A stretch of DNA of 64,000 nucleotides from a virus. The stretch spans positions 1 to 64,000 of IMG/VR virus record IMGVR_UViG_3300010373_000001. One strand, given 5' to 3'. Positions 28,258-39,000 of the stretch are shown here, piece by piece. The translations under genes and the position numbers were made by a program. The stretch's first letter is position 1. Every line of letters begins with the position of its first letter. The notes under the pieces were generated by a model. The model saw only the letters and a list, made by a program, of their open reading frames with translations, was not told the DNA's origin and did not search any database.

Positions 28258-30320
28258 CAGGTGTTCTCCACAATTGGTCCGTGGAATGTAGCGCTCTGGT
28301 TGAAGGTGGAAGTGGTAGCCAGAACAGAAGTTCCATTCTTAAGTACAGTGATGGAAGATCCGTTAAGCTGCACCACCATCCTATCACCGGGCGCAAAAGT
28401 TGATGAATAAGTTCCGAGTGTTGTCCAGACTCCACCGTTGTTAGTCCTTAGTGTCGAGTAGTCTGCCCTGATATAGTGTGTGTCATCTGTCCACCGCAAA
28501 GCAAGTCCCTGTGACTGCCCGCCTTCAGGTCCGGTTAGGAATGTGACTCCAACCTGAGTATCACTTACCCCGCTGCTGATCATAGCTGATGTTCTCTGCC
28601 CAACCATACCAGGATAGATGCAGCCATTAGCGAACGGCGAAAGTTTAAAGGTTCCGGCTTCCTGAATCCAGGTAAAGTTACCGTCGTCAGTTGTCCTGCC
28701 GTTAAGATTTGTTCCTGCTTTGTTGCAGAAGGAATCGAATGCCAGTTTGTCAGGTGTTGCTGCTGTTCCTGGTGACGGATTGCGGGCAAACACCCTGGAG
28801 ATAAGATTACCTGTGCTGTCATACCATTCAACGAACGGGGTAACCTGCACGGCTGCTGAGCCGGTTGAGTACTGGCTGATGCAGATAGGATATCTTGGCT
28901 CGGGCGAAACTGGCTGCCAATCAAGGGAAGGTGCCGCGTTATACGGTGGCTGTGATCCCTTTGATGCTCTCAGAGCAATGAAAGGCTGACCGCTGAAGGT
29001 TACTATGTCGTCAGTGTGATAGAACTTAGCAGAGTCCCAGGCAATATCAGGCAGCGAGAAGGGAACAGGAATACCATCAGCAATAACCTGATAGATATCA
29101 GGAGAGTAAGGGGCCGCCACTGAAGTAGCTTCAGCGGAAGTTCTGGAGATGGATCTTACCCATAGATCCTGGCTGCTTGATCCTGCCTGATTGATAATTC
29201 TCAGGCTTGAGGTTCTGAAGAACGCAGAGTTGGACGGTGACGGTACACCTAGCGTCTGCTGAATAGAGTTAGCTATCGGCGTGCCGTTTGTCACGATAGG
29301 GTAGATAACTTCCCAGGTATTAATTCCGCCCGTAACTGAGTTGGCTAGATCAACAGTGTCGTTAACGTTAATAATAGCCTGCCACCATGTATTGCTGGAT
29401 GACGTGCCAGTAGGAGCATTGCCTCTGTTCCCGGCAAGGATGCACTGATACCAGTAGTTCGTGCCGAAGGAAACTCTTTCTCCCACGATGTACTCAGTGT
29501 TGTTAAACCATACTGGGTAGTTAGGATCAGTGAATCCTGACTGATCGTTCTCCAGCATTATATTGTTGCCGATTTGCAGGTCAGAGTTCCATCCTGTCAG
29601 GGCAGAGACTTCTGTCTCGATACCTGTGACAGTCCCGCGCTTCTTATTGATGTCCGCGTTGAAGTAGATAGCCTTGCGCAAAGTGTAAGGATGGATGTCA
29701 GGATTGATATTGATACCAAGTTCCTGAGCTAGAGAGTACAGATCTGTTAGCGGTATCTTCCAGGGATTGTTGATATCCCTGTAAGTTGCGTACTGAGTAC
29801 GTAACAGATCCATACCCCATCCTATGACCTGCATGTACTTCTCAAGGAAAATATTCCCGGTGAAGTCAGCAGTCAGTTCATCGCCTGATGATGCGGCATT
29901 AGTGAAGTAGCCGGGCATCAGGTTAATCATCCACTCAGTTGTGCTGAAGTCAGCAATCGCAAGGCATGCTGTTAACCCAGACCTCACCCATACATTACCC
30001 TCGAAGTCCAGCAGAACATAGATGCCGTAGTAGTGATACGACCCAGGCAGAACTGTATGATCTTTGAAGAAACTGCCAGGATAGTTCTCTGAGTCGAACA
30101 GTATGTCCCCGTCATCCTCGTCAACAGGGTAGCCAAATCTGTTCCTGATCAGTCTGTAAGCAAGGATAGTTCCCTTGGGCTTAGTCCACGTCAGGTAGAT
30201 TGTCTGATAATCTACCGACGCGGAAGTAAACGGCTCAACCCTGTAGTCAGGAGGGGTAGAGAAACCATAGTATCCCTCAGTAGGCTGAGTTCCGTATTTG
30301 GTAACGCCGTAAACAGCCAT
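28257..30320 (-). CDS. Tail protein I-like baseplate wedge/fibre-attachment protein
   Basis: The 687-residue protein has an N-terminal Fn3-like region (about 30-110). A helical domain follows, with FLEKYMQVIGWGMDLLRTQYATY, IPLTDLYSLAQELGI and TLRKAIYFNADINKKRGT, which is the phage P2 gpI-type tail protein signature. After a linker come beta-sandwich domains and a C-terminal lectin-like fold (ALRWTDDTHYIRADYS). P2 gpI-type proteins link baseplate and fibres. It overlaps the receptor-binding gene by one base. Confidence 0.75.
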   Translation of the reverse strand: MAVYGVTKYGTQPTEGYYGFSTPPDYRVEPFTSASVDYQTIYLTWTKPKGTILAYRLIRNRFGYPVDEDDGDILFDSENYPGSFFKDHTVLPGSYHYYGIYVLLDFEGNVWVRSGLTACLAIADFSTTEWMINLMPGYFTNAASSGDELTADFTGNIFLEKYMQVIGWGMDLLRTQYATYRDINNPWKIPLTDLYSLAQELGININPDIHPYTLRKAIYFNADINKKRGTVTGIETEVSALTGWNSDLQIGNNIMLENDQSGFTDPNYPVWFNNTEYIVGERVSFGTNYWYQCILAGNRGNAPTGTSSSNTWWQAIINVNDTVDLANSVTGGINTWEVIYPIVTNGTPIANSIQQTLGVPSPSNSAFFRTSSLRIINQAGSSSQDLWVRSISRTSAEATSVAAPYSPDIYQVIADGIPVPFSLPDIAWDSAKFYHTDDIVTFSGQPFIALRASKGSQPPYNAAPSLDWQPVSPEPRYPICISQYSTGSAAVQVTPFVEWYDSTGNLISRVFARNPSPGTAATPDKLAFDSFCNKAGTNLNGRTTDDGNFTWIQEAGTFKLSPFANGCIYPGMVGQRTSAMISSGVSDTQVGVTFLTGPEGGQSQGLALRWTDDTHYIRADYSTLRTNNGGVWTTLGTYSSTFAPGDRMVVQLNGSSITVLKNGTSVLATTSTFNQSATFHGPIVENT

Positions 30321-30323
30321 GTA

Positions 30324-31028
30324 TCAGCCTGACGTGAAGTTTCCTGTGAATGAACTTACCATGCAAGCCTTGACTGACAGGTTGGTAATGTTCTGGTTAG
30401 CATTAGTCGTGCCGTTTTCTGATACGCCGCTGATTCTGTCTCCCTTGTGTGCTGGACCTTGCCACCATACGGTAGAGTTAAGCGGACGCCTTCCGAATAG
30501 CTGCCATCTGCCGGGAATTCCGCCGAAGATATTATTGCCGGGGAATTCCCAGTTGATCAGGTGATCAGAAAGAATGTTGTTAAGTCCGTTAAGACACAGA
30601 CGGAAGTGAGAAAATCCTATGTCCCACCAGTCCCACGTCTGGGTAGCGGTAACAATCCACCAGCCATCAGCCGGGAAAGTAATGTCAGTACCGTTGTGCA
30701 TCTTGTGCGGATCGAAATCTGGCTTATAGAAATTCAGATTACCGCCAGTGTTATTAGCACAAGTGATCTTCTGCTGTGTCAGTGAGCACACCGGCATCTG
30801 ACGGTTGGTCATAGCGTCAGTGATTCTCTGGCTGACTGTCTGGTATGCAATTGGAGTACCCAGAGGGGGTGATGGTTCTATCTGGGGATTGGTTCCCAGT
30901 GTGCTTTCGATAGCGATAGTCTCTGCCGCGATACTATTCGGGTCGATAGCGAAAACAATATTTTGCTGGTCAATCTTGTCTGTCCAGCTAAAAACCCCGT
31001 TAGGGTAAAGGGCCTGGATTGAACTCAT
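30324..31028 (-). CDS. C1q-like tail/baseplate decoration protein
   Basis: The 234-residue protein has an N-terminal segment typical of fibre shafts, then a beta-rich C-terminal domain with KMHNGTDITFPADGWWIVTATQ and LFGRRPLNSTVWWQG, resembling C1q/TNF-type jelly rolls. It sits between baseplate J and the gpI-like protein and is probably a minor baseplate or fibre part. Confidence 0.6.
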   Translation of the reverse strand: MSSIQALYPNGVFSWTDKIDQQNIVFAIDPNSIAAETIAIESTLGTNPQIEPSPPLGTPIAYQTVSQRITDAMTNRQMPVCSLTQQKITCANNTGGNLNFYKPDFDPHKMHNGTDITFPADGWWIVTATQTWDWWDIGFSHFRLCLNGLNNILSDHLINWEFPGNNIFGGIPGRWQLFGRRPLNSTVWWQGPAHKGDRISGVSENGTTNANQNITNLSVKACMVSSFTGNFTSG

Positions 31029-31035
31029 ATGTTCC

Positions 31036-32556
31036 TCACTCGTTATTGATTCCGCCTGTAGCGGTGATGAAAATAGTTCCAGCTACAGGAACTTCCGAGG
31101 CCCTGAACTGAAGCGGGTTAGTGTTTGACTGAGTGACATCTGTCCTGGTCATGATGTTTACATTAACGTAAGATACACCAGCTACGGCCATGATAGCGGC
31201 GTAAACATCTGACACATTAAGAAGTGTGCCGAACGTGGTTGACGGCGGGCTGATCAGTGCTTGCAAAGCTGTGGTCACATTCGCCACTACTACAGCCTGA
31301 CTGTAGTTGTCCTTAACGTTCAGGGTAATCCCGTTAGATACAGCACCGATATTCACCGGGATAAGTGCGGGTGTTCCAATGGTTACCACTACACCAGCCA
31401 GTGTCTTGTCCTGAAAGTACTCAAGAATATTAGTGCTCAGACCGCTGGAAGGTGCCTGGTAGTTAGGACCAAGAACGTACAGTGTGACAGAAGTAGAGTG
31501 GTTTGAGATAGCAGATGACTTCAGTACTCCCGGCACATTCAGGGCAAGATTAGCAAAGTCCTGAACTGATACCGCTCTCTGCTGGGTAGTATAAGACAGT
31601 GGAGCATTGGCTCTGATCTGATCGTTAGTCTCAGGATCAGACCCTCCTGTCATTGCTGTTGCCTGGTAGAGAGTAGAACCCTCTGATAGTGCGGGAATTG
31701 ATACCCCTGTGATTGGGGTAACCATGATCCCTACTGAACCCATAGGCTGATTACCTGCTGAACCCTGACCGATAGTAAAGGAAGCATAAATAGTCTGCCC
31801 GATACCAGGAATCTCACCGTTAAGGTTGTCACCGAATGTGATGTTAGTTATGTTATTCTCGTCAACGAATAGAGAGTAAACTTGCTCGTCTGCCCCGGAA
31901 TCTACCAGGAAGGTAACCTGATTCCATAGAACAGGAGTAGTCACGGACGAAACGAATACAGAAACAGAACCATCTTCTACAAGTGGCTGCGGAATCTGGA
32001 ATGACTGTCCCGCTGTTCCGTCTGAAACACCTATGATCTGCTGTGTAGTTGTGACTCCCTGCCTTACATCTACGGTTGCTGTTCCTCCTCCTGACGGTAC
32101 GTCAAGATCAGCAAGTGTTTCGTAGATGACTGGGGAATCAGAGTTAAGCTGAAAGCTTGTGGAAAGCTGAGTACCGGCCGGGACAATAACATCTTCAATA
32201 GTAGTAGCATCGGTCTGGAAAGTTACTGTACCTGTAGCGGGAGATCCCTGTGTTGGTATGTAACCTAGAAGCTGAGCGATATTAAGGATGCTTCTTCTCT
32301 GCGTGGCTGTTGCAAGATATGATTCCTGAGTCAGCCTGTCACCGTAGAAGGAAAGGATGTCACCCAGATAGGCAACAAGCTCAACAAGCATGACACCGAA
32401 GTCACCCTCGGAAGTTGTGTCCCATTCTGGCATGATGATTGATGCGTAGGTAAGCATCGAGTTAACGAAGCCTTCCCAGTCCTTTGACGTGTAATCAATA
32501 GAAGAGGGAACCTGAAGTACCGGAAAGAACGCTAGGTTCGGTTGTGTTGTTGCCAT
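31036..32556 (-). CDS. Baseplate J-like protein
   Basis: The 506-residue protein matches baseplate assembly protein J (T4 gp6-like): DYTSKDWEGFVNSMLTYA, MLVELVAYLGDILSFYGDRL and SYLATATQRRSILNIAQLLGY at the N-terminus, and AVSVQDFANLALNVPGVLKS in the middle. It forms the wedge ring of the baseplate. It overlaps the gp25-like gene by one base. Confidence 0.88.
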   Translation of the reverse strand: MATTQPNLAFFPVLQVPSSIDYTSKDWEGFVNSMLTYASIIMPEWDTTSEGDFGVMLVELVAYLGDILSFYGDRLTQESYLATATQRRSILNIAQLLGYIPTQGSPATGTVTFQTDATTIEDVIVPAGTQLSTSFQLNSDSPVIYETLADLDVPSGGGTATVDVRQGVTTTQQIIGVSDGTAGQSFQIPQPLVEDGSVSVFVSSVTTPVLWNQVTFLVDSGADEQVYSLFVDENNITNITFGDNLNGEIPGIGQTIYASFTIGQGSAGNQPMGSVGIMVTPITGVSIPALSEGSTLYQATAMTGGSDPETNDQIRANAPLSYTTQQRAVSVQDFANLALNVPGVLKSSAISNHSTSVTLYVLGPNYQAPSSGLSTNILEYFQDKTLAGVVVTIGTPALIPVNIGAVSNGITLNVKDNYSQAVVVANVTTALQALISPPSTTFGTLLNVSDVYAAIMAVAGVSYVNVNIMTRTDVTQSNTNPLQFRASEVPVAGTIFITATGGINNE

Positions 32557-32951
32557 TATTCATTAACCACCGTGCCACCGACAAGAACGGTAGCTGTAAG
32601 GACAGGAGTGAAAGCCTGATCAGCGGACTGAGTAAACTCGACATCAACATTGACGATGCCAACTTCTGCTTGCGACACGTCAGGAATGACATCAATTACG
32701 TTAATGTTTGGTTCCCATCTAGCTAGTTGTCCTGAAATATCGTTCTTGATTTCTACAGTGGCAGTCTCAACTCCCGGACTGAAAAGATATGCCGGAAGGT
32801 CTACACCGTAGTCACCGAGCATAACTCTTTCCCTAGGTGGAGTCTCAACAATAGACTCGACTCTCTGGAGAGCTATGCGATCAGGGTCAGTCGTAGTAGC
32901 AATTGTGCCCTGAGGTGTCAGAGCGAATGGATTAAGAAAATTTCTGCCCAT
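32556..32951 (-). CDS. Baseplate gp25/gpW-like protein
   Basis: The 131-residue protein has the gp25 pattern: ALQRVESIVETPPRERVMLGDYGVDLPAYLF, where E-R-V-x-x-x-x-Y-G is diagnostic, then a beta-rich C-terminus. It joins sheath to baseplate in contractile tails. It is four bases downstream of the spike gene and overlaps baseplate J by one base. Confidence 0.85.
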   Translation of the reverse strand: MGRNFLNPFALTPQGTIATTTDPDRIALQRVESIVETPPRERVMLGDYGVDLPAYLFSPGVETATVEIKNDISGQLARWEPNINVIDVIPDVSQAEVGIVNVDVEFTQSADQAFTPVLTATVLVGGTVVNE

Positions 32952-32954
32952 GTT

Positions 32955-33872
32955 TTATGCCGTTGCTGGGATAGTATGATGGAAACTTATTTGTGTGACG
33001 TGCGAATTAACGTTGAGCAGCGAAAGATTTCCGCTTGTATCTATTTTAATGCACGGCTGATTGTAGTTAATGTTCGTTGTCTGAGCGCTTACTGACGAGC
33101 CGGAAACATTAACGTTGCCGTTGTTCAGGGTAAGAGCACCAGAGTTCAGTGTGATATTGGATGCTCCCGCGTTGTTGGAGAACTGCTGACCACCAGGACC
33201 GAACTGGAATGGCAGGGAACCTGAAGTAATCGTGAAGTTACCTGTAGGAATCTGAGTACCTGAGTCAACACTACCATGAATGTTGTTCAGTGTCCCGGTT
33301 GTGTCAGTAAGAGAACCTGATGTACTCGACGTAAATCCTGTCGTGACTGTGTTGGATACAGCAGCAGCACCAGTTACAGCAGTTGCCGGGAAGTAATGAA
33401 CGTGAGCAGGAGTGTTAGTAATCGTGGCAATGACTGTGTTATCTGTAGTCGTACCGCTCTGGATATTACCGATCACTTCTATATCACCAGAGGAAGTCAG
33501 CCTGAACTGTGCTGGTACAGCACCAGATACATTGCTCCATCCACCAGAGAGTGTCATCGTGTTAAACGGTGTGGTTGTGACAATTGGCGGGAAAGATGTG
33601 CCTGCCACATAGTATACCGGCCTGTTTATGTCCCCGCCAATAAATGCACAGGTAATATACTCACCGATGGCAGGTACGCCTTTGGTATGAGGGGGAGACA
33701 TTCTCTCTGCCCAGTTTGAGATGGCTGTACCTAGAACCTGAGGCACGCGCATTTCTATACGTGCTTGCCCTAAGGGATCTCTGTTGTTATAGCAGAGCGC
33801 TCCGTACACACCGAAAAGCCGGTGCTGTGGGTCAGCGCCAACTCTGTCGAGAATTCTTCCTGTGTTAGTCAT
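32955..33872 (-). CDS. Baseplate spike/OB-fold protein (gp5 or gpV-like)
   Basis: The 305-residue protein has an N-terminal OB domain (LFGVYGALCYNNRDPLGQAR, WAERMSPPHTKGVPAIGEYITCAFIGGDINRPVYYV) as in gp5/VgrG central-spike proteins. The rest is Gly/Ser/Thr/Asn-rich beta repeats that likely form a trimeric shaft. It would be the membrane-puncturing tip. No lysozyme domain is present, unlike T4 gp5. Confidence 0.8.
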   Translation of the reverse strand: MTNTGRILDRVGADPQHRLFGVYGALCYNNRDPLGQARIEMRVPQVLGTAISNWAERMSPPHTKGVPAIGEYITCAFIGGDINRPVYYVAGTSFPPIVTTTPFNTMTLSGGWSNVSGAVPAQFRLTSSGDIEVIGNIQSGTTTDNTVIATITNTPAHVHYFPATAVTGAAAVSNTVTTGFTSSTSGSLTDTTGTLNNIHGSVDSGTQIPTGNFTITSGSLPFQFGPGGQQFSNNAGASNITLNSGALTLNNGNVNVSGSSVSAQTTNINYNQPCIKIDTSGNLSLLNVNSHVTQISFHHTIPATA

Positions 33873-35050
33873 CTTGTCACGCCGTCATAAATTACAGCCT
33901 GGTTTGCGCTCACCCATAGATTCTGCTGTAGTTTACAGGTTGTAAACTCCGGTGTTATTTTAGCCGCATTCTTGATTTTAGGGATAGTGCCACCAGTATT
34001 GCGAAGGATTTCCACGCGGGAGATATATCTGTCAGCCACAGAGTATGTTGTGTAAGAAGATTTAAGGACATGTGTTACTGCTCCTACAATCCAGTATCCT
34101 TGTGTGTCTACCGGCATCTGCAAACCCTGTAGCAGAATCATCTTGCCCGGATAGACCAGGGTAGTACCGAAAAGTTCTGCTGTAGCACTGATCCACCACT
34201 GAGACAGTCCTTGCCAGGCATTGATTCTCCTGTGCCCCTCGTTAAGAGAGGTTACATAGTGCTCAGAGGTAATCTCATCAAGGATAGGTGACTGATCTGG
34301 CATGGCCTTAACGTGGAAGATATTTCCTGTGTGTTTATCAAGACCATACAGTGAGCGCTGAGAGATAGTTGCTCCGGGAAGGTTACCGCCCTCATGCAAG
34401 CGGAATTCTCTCATAGTATCTTGCTTGGTGTAAAGCTTGTCCATCCTGTACTGAGGCACAGCTACCTTAGATGCTGAGTCAAGTACAGCGGCAGGATCTA
34501 TGTAGTACAGAGTACCACCGGAAACCCAGAAGCGGTAGCCTACCTTGTTGGCAATTCTTTTCAGGAAGCTGAAGTCAGACTCATTACCCTGAACTTCATA
34601 AGGCAGAACCCAGTCGCTCTTAGTCAGCACGGCTCTCATGCCGTACTCATGAGCAATCTTCTTAGCCAGGTAAGTTGGGGTAACTTCTCCCCATCTTCTG
34701 CTCTTGTCAGTATTCATCGGCTTTGATGTGCCTGTGCATACGTAAGTTATCTGCAAGGCTTTCGAGCCGGAATCGGCGTTGTCATCTACCTTGTGGTGAT
34801 TGACGTAGCCGTACCACGTAGCTATATTAGCAGGTCTTCTGCCCCAGACAATCTCGACAGGAGCATTGTCCTTCCACAGCTTCATGATGTTCAGGTCAGT
34901 CTTGTTCCTGAAGTACTCAATCCTGATGAAGAAAAGATCATGCTCTCCCCACGCCTGGCGTAGTTCTACGTCAAGCGGCTTGTCCTTGATCGGCACACCG
35001 TTAACCTTAATCGAGTAGATTACCGGCCCGACTGGTACTGCTTTTGCCAT
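33869..35050 (-). CDS. Baseplate hub protein (gp27/gpD-like)
   Basis: The 393-residue protein starts with VIYSIKVNGVPIKDKPLDVEL and contains EVQGNESDFSFLKRIANKVGYRFWVSGGTLYYI, the hub segment common to phage D/gp27-type late control proteins, and NEGHRRINAWQG. It carries the spike at the tube end. It overlaps both neighbours by four bases or one base. Confidence 0.78.
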   Translation of the reverse strand: MAKAVPVGPVIYSIKVNGVPIKDKPLDVELRQAWGEHDLFFIRIEYFRNKTDLNIMKLWKDNAPVEIVWGRRPANIATWYGYVNHHKVDDNADSGSKALQITYVCTGTSKPMNTDKSRRWGEVTPTYLAKKIAHEYGMRAVLTKSDWVLPYEVQGNESDFSFLKRIANKVGYRFWVSGGTLYYIDPAAVLDSASKVAVPQYRMDKLYTKQDTMREFRLHEGGNLPGATISQRSLYGLDKHTGNIFHVKAMPDQSPILDEITSEHYVTSLNEGHRRINAWQGLSQWWISATAELFGTTLVYPGKMILLQGLQMPVDTQGYWIVGAVTHVLKSSYTTYSVADRYISRVEILRNTGGTIPKIKNAAKITPEFTTCKLQQNLWVSANQAVIYDGVTR

Positions 35051-35322
35051 TAGATGTTAGGGATTCTGATAATAGTTCCTGCGGTCAGAACTGTCCAGTC
35101 CATGATTTCCGGATTGGCGTCAGCAATTCTCCACCATACCTTAGAGTCTCCGTAAAAAGCATGAGAGATCAGATCTACTCTGTCCAGTCCCTTGACCATG
35201 TAGTTAATGTAATTGAACGTATAGCTGGAAGGATCTCCGGGCACAATGACAATCCTGTCTCCCGTTTTTGTACTTACGGTAACAAGATCAGAGTCAGAGT
35301 ACCTTGACTCGTCAGATATCAT
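35050..35322 (-). CDS. LysM-containing baseplate protein
   Basis: The 90-residue protein ends in a LysM domain (DRVDLISHAFYGDSKVWWRIADANPE, then LTAGTIIRIP). In contractile tails a small LysM protein (T4 gp53 or gpX-like) sits in the inner baseplate. Its place between the tube-associated and hub genes is canonical. Confidence 0.8.
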   Translation of the reverse strand: MISDESRYSDSDLVTVSTKTGDRIVIVPGDPSSYTFNYINYMVKGLDRVDLISHAFYGDSKVWWRIADANPEIMDWTVLTAGTIIRIPNI

Positions 35323-36098
35323 CTGCCAGACCTTCCTGAGTTTGTAGTAGGGGGTGTTACGCCTGGATGAAGAACAGGACCACCACCGGGCCTAGGATTA
35401 GTGACAGGACCACTGCCGAATCCTTTACCTGGATCTGCTGTCTGTTCTTTCGGCGGAAGCATGGTGAAGGAAATATCCATAACACATCTCATGGGAATCA
35501 TCTTCTGGGTGAAGTGCGTAACAGTCACGTCCCACTCAGAAACATAACCAAAGTAAGCAAGTACCGCACCATCACCGAAATAAACGTAAGCCGGGATAAG
35601 CTGCATGATTCCCTGATGTCCAGCAAAACTTGATGAACTGATAGTGTTGGTTACTTTACCACTGGTTGTGTATCCCATAGTCATGCCAGTGAACTGCTGC
35701 ATTGCAAAGATGTCAGCCATCACGCCAACTACTGAAGGATCGCTAGTGCTGCTCCCATTCTTAGCTGTTCCGTTAGCTGTGTACGATCCCCACAGTTCAT
35801 AGGTTCTATCGTAGAGCAGTGACCATGATACAGTCTGGCTCAGCGGAACCCTTAGGTCTGATGTATCTCCCGGCACGGGGAACTGCAATGTTGCCCCGAA
35901 GTTTTGGTTGATAGAGTAGCTTGCCTCTACTGTTGCCGGATTATACAGGAAGTTAACTCTAGCCTTGCCGCCGAGATTAGGATTAGATGATTCCCAGACC
36001 ATCGTGCCTCTCTTGAGCTTGCCAAACTCTCTTCCCTCAAGAGGGAACTGAAGAGTCTTGATCCTGTCATCAAAATCCGGCTGAATATAAACCGTCAT
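35319..36098 (-). CDS. CIS tube-type inner tail/baseplate protein
   Basis: The 259-residue protein has KARVNFLYNPATVEASYSIN and later MIPMRCVMDISFTM, the pattern of the contractile-injection-system tube-protein N-terminal family that caps the tube at the baseplate. A Pro/Gly-rich tail follows. It sits in the usual slot between tape measure and LysM gene and overlaps both by four bases. Confidence 0.7.
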   Translation of the reverse strand: MTVYIQPDFDDRIKTLQFPLEGREFGKLKRGTMVWESSNPNLGGKARVNFLYNPATVEASYSINQNFGATLQFPVPGDTSDLRVPLSQTVSWSLLYDRTYELWGSYTANGTAKNGSSTSDPSVVGVMADIFAMQQFTGMTMGYTTSGKVTNTISSSSFAGHQGIMQLIPAYVYFGDGAVLAYFGYVSEWDVTVTHFTQKMIPMRCVMDISFTMLPPKEQTADPGKGFGSGPVTNPRPGGGPVLHPGVTPPTTNSGRSGR

Positions 36099-39000
36099 AG
36101 CTTCCTGCCTGTACCGATTGACTTCAGCACATCTTCTGACGACAGATGCCTGACAATCTGGTCAGCTATCATGCGACCCGACTTGGATGCATCAAACTCG
36201 CCACCATGATCAACGTTAACAACGATAGCACTTGCCCCAAAGTTAAGGTGGATATTCATTCCTCTTGAACTGAACTTATCGTGAACGATATCTCTTTCGC
36301 CCGGTATTCTCCACGGGTTCTGTGCGGGCAGTGCGTGCTGCCCCTTAAGAAGATGCATAGTATCCGCATTGCTTCTTACCTGAGCGTCCTTGCCAAAGTT
36401 AACTAGCTCGGGTCCACGGTCACCTACAACTCCCCAGCTACCGGCTTTAGGATCTCCACCACCTGAGTACCAGTTGTGTGCTAGATGGAATGCTTTAGCA
36501 CCAGAAGGTGTCTTGTACCTTCCAGCTACATAGTTAAGCATCCATAGTTCCTGAGTCTTAGGGTCAGCATTGCCGCCCATTGAAACAGGTCGTCCAGCTT
36601 GCGGATACTTAGAAGCAGGGAGAGCCTGGGCAATTCCGAAAGCACCAGATGATCCTGGTCCCGGATTCATTCCGGTAGAACCACCTTCCCAAACCAGATT
36701 GTTATAACCTGATTCAGCCATAACAAGCCAGTCCAGTGCATCCCATTGAGGACCACTGCCCCAGCCATATGCACCAGCAAGCTTCTTCATCAGCGTTTTG
36801 TTCTGACCTATAGTGCCGCCGCCAATGATACCGCCTGTCGGACTGTGACCAGTCCGACCGCGATTTTTTCTGTTACCGCCAGCAGATAGGGGACTAGCTG
36901 AGCCCATTAGCTGAGCCGCAGCACCACCACCTCCACCAGCACCAGCTAGCGCGGCAAGTTCACCGATATTACTTGCGGCCCCAGCTTCACTGAAGTTGAT
37001 ACCCGAAGATGCTGCACCACCTATAGATGATCCTGAGTCACCAGTGTTACCAGTAATAGTATTACCTGGGCCACCGCCTATAGGCTGAGACATACCACCG
37101 CCGAGGCCACCTTTAACTCTGGCAGCGTGTGCCCATTCACCGGGATTGTATCCACGGATTGTTACATCAGCACCAGTATGAGGAGCTTCGATGATCTGCC
37201 TGTTGTTAATCATCATGGCTTCGTGGCCAGGATTGTTGGGTGTACCGAATGAGCCAGCGGCAAACAGAATGTCACCAGCCTGAACAGAATTTCTTGCTAC
37301 CGCTCTCTTGCTAAGGAACTGCCACTGCTCTTCAGATGTTCTGGGTAGCCTGACACCAGCCTGAGCATAAGCGTACTCAATAAGACCAGAGCAATCGAAA
37401 CCTGTCTGCGGAGAATCCCCGCCCCATACATAAGGTGTACCTACAAATTGCTCAGCAATCTTAACAGCATTCAGTGCGGAAGCAGATGCCCCGCCTGTAG
37501 CTGATCCCTTATTGCCTTGCTTCTGGCTGGACTGTGGCACTGAACCACCAGCACCACCAGAACGGTTAGGCTGCATGTTACCAAATCTTGCATTGAAAGC
37601 AGCTTGACCACCGCCCCCACCACTGAAGAGGCCACCTATATCATGTAGTAATGTGCCCCAGCTATTCCATGCGGAATTAGGTCCACCTGGACCTTGCTGA
37701 AGCATTGTGGTCCCGTTCTTATTGTGCATAGAGTTAAGACCAAGAAGAAGGGCACCGACCCCAGCAGTACCTACGGCACCACCTAAAGTCAATCCTCCAA
37801 GTCCAAGCTTAGCCAGCATACCGCCTTCTGCTGCGCCTGTTCCGCCAGCTACCAATGAACTAGCAGCACCACCTGTCAGCATTCTTCTCATGATAAGACC
37901 CTGAACCATGCCACCGCCAATTGTGTTGGCTAGATGACTGGCAGCACCTCCACCCAGAGAACCAGCAAATCCCCCGGCGAATCCACCTGGGCCTGACAAT
38001 CCCATTGTGTTCATCAGGCTTGTCAAAGCTGAGTTGAATGACTCAAGAGTTCCTGTAGCGGCAGTCAATCCGGCATTAAAACCGTTAGCTATATCAGCTT
38101 GCCTTGAAGTTCCGATAGCCTGGTTGTTCTTGATCTTCTGAATGTCTGTAGTAGACACACCAAGGTCAGACAGTCTTTGCTGGGCAGCTTTCATGCTACC
38201 GACTGTTCCTTGAGAAGCCTGATTGATAAGAGACTGAGCCTGATTAGTATTCAGTCCGCGCTGGAAAAGCTGGTTGTATGCCTGAAGGAAAGGTGTCATC
38301 TGTGTTGGGTTCAGACCAAGAGCCTGAATAGATGCGTTAGCCCTTCCTCCCATTCCCAGTCCTTTATCAAGGGCCGATGATGAAACAGATCTTCTGCCAC
38401 CATACAATCCCTGAATAAGAGACTGAGCAATCATAGCTGAGGATGCGGGAGGCCCGCCACCCAATCCCCTAGGTGTTACGGGGAAACCCATAGCCATCAT
38501 TCTCTGGCTAAGGGTTGGGCTGTAAAGCTGCTGAGCTAGTGCTGATGACTGCTGCATTGACAGCATAGGATTAGAAATCCCGAATGCTGCTGTAGCGCCA
38601 AAACCTGCACGTCCAAGCGAAGTAGACATGAAGCTAGGGCTTCCGCCTAGATACTGCAATTGCTGAGCACCAGCTATAGCATCAAGCGGACTGGCAGCAA
38701 GAGCGTTAAGGTTAGTGTTGTTAACACCGAATGCCTGACGGAAACTCATAGACTGTGCGGCCTGATAGCCGTTGCCTATGTTCATTCCCAGTCTGGACAT
38801 ACTAGCGTAAGCATTCATGCCAAGCTGAGTACGCATCATAGAGCTTCCCATGCGGGAAAATGCTCCGTAAACTACTGAACCTGTACCACCTGAAGGAAGA
38901 GGATTCATACCTCCACCGCCGCCAGTGGTAGCACTTAGCATACCGAATGTCATAGGCGGTCTTACATTACCTGCACCACCAGGACCACCGCCACCTATTC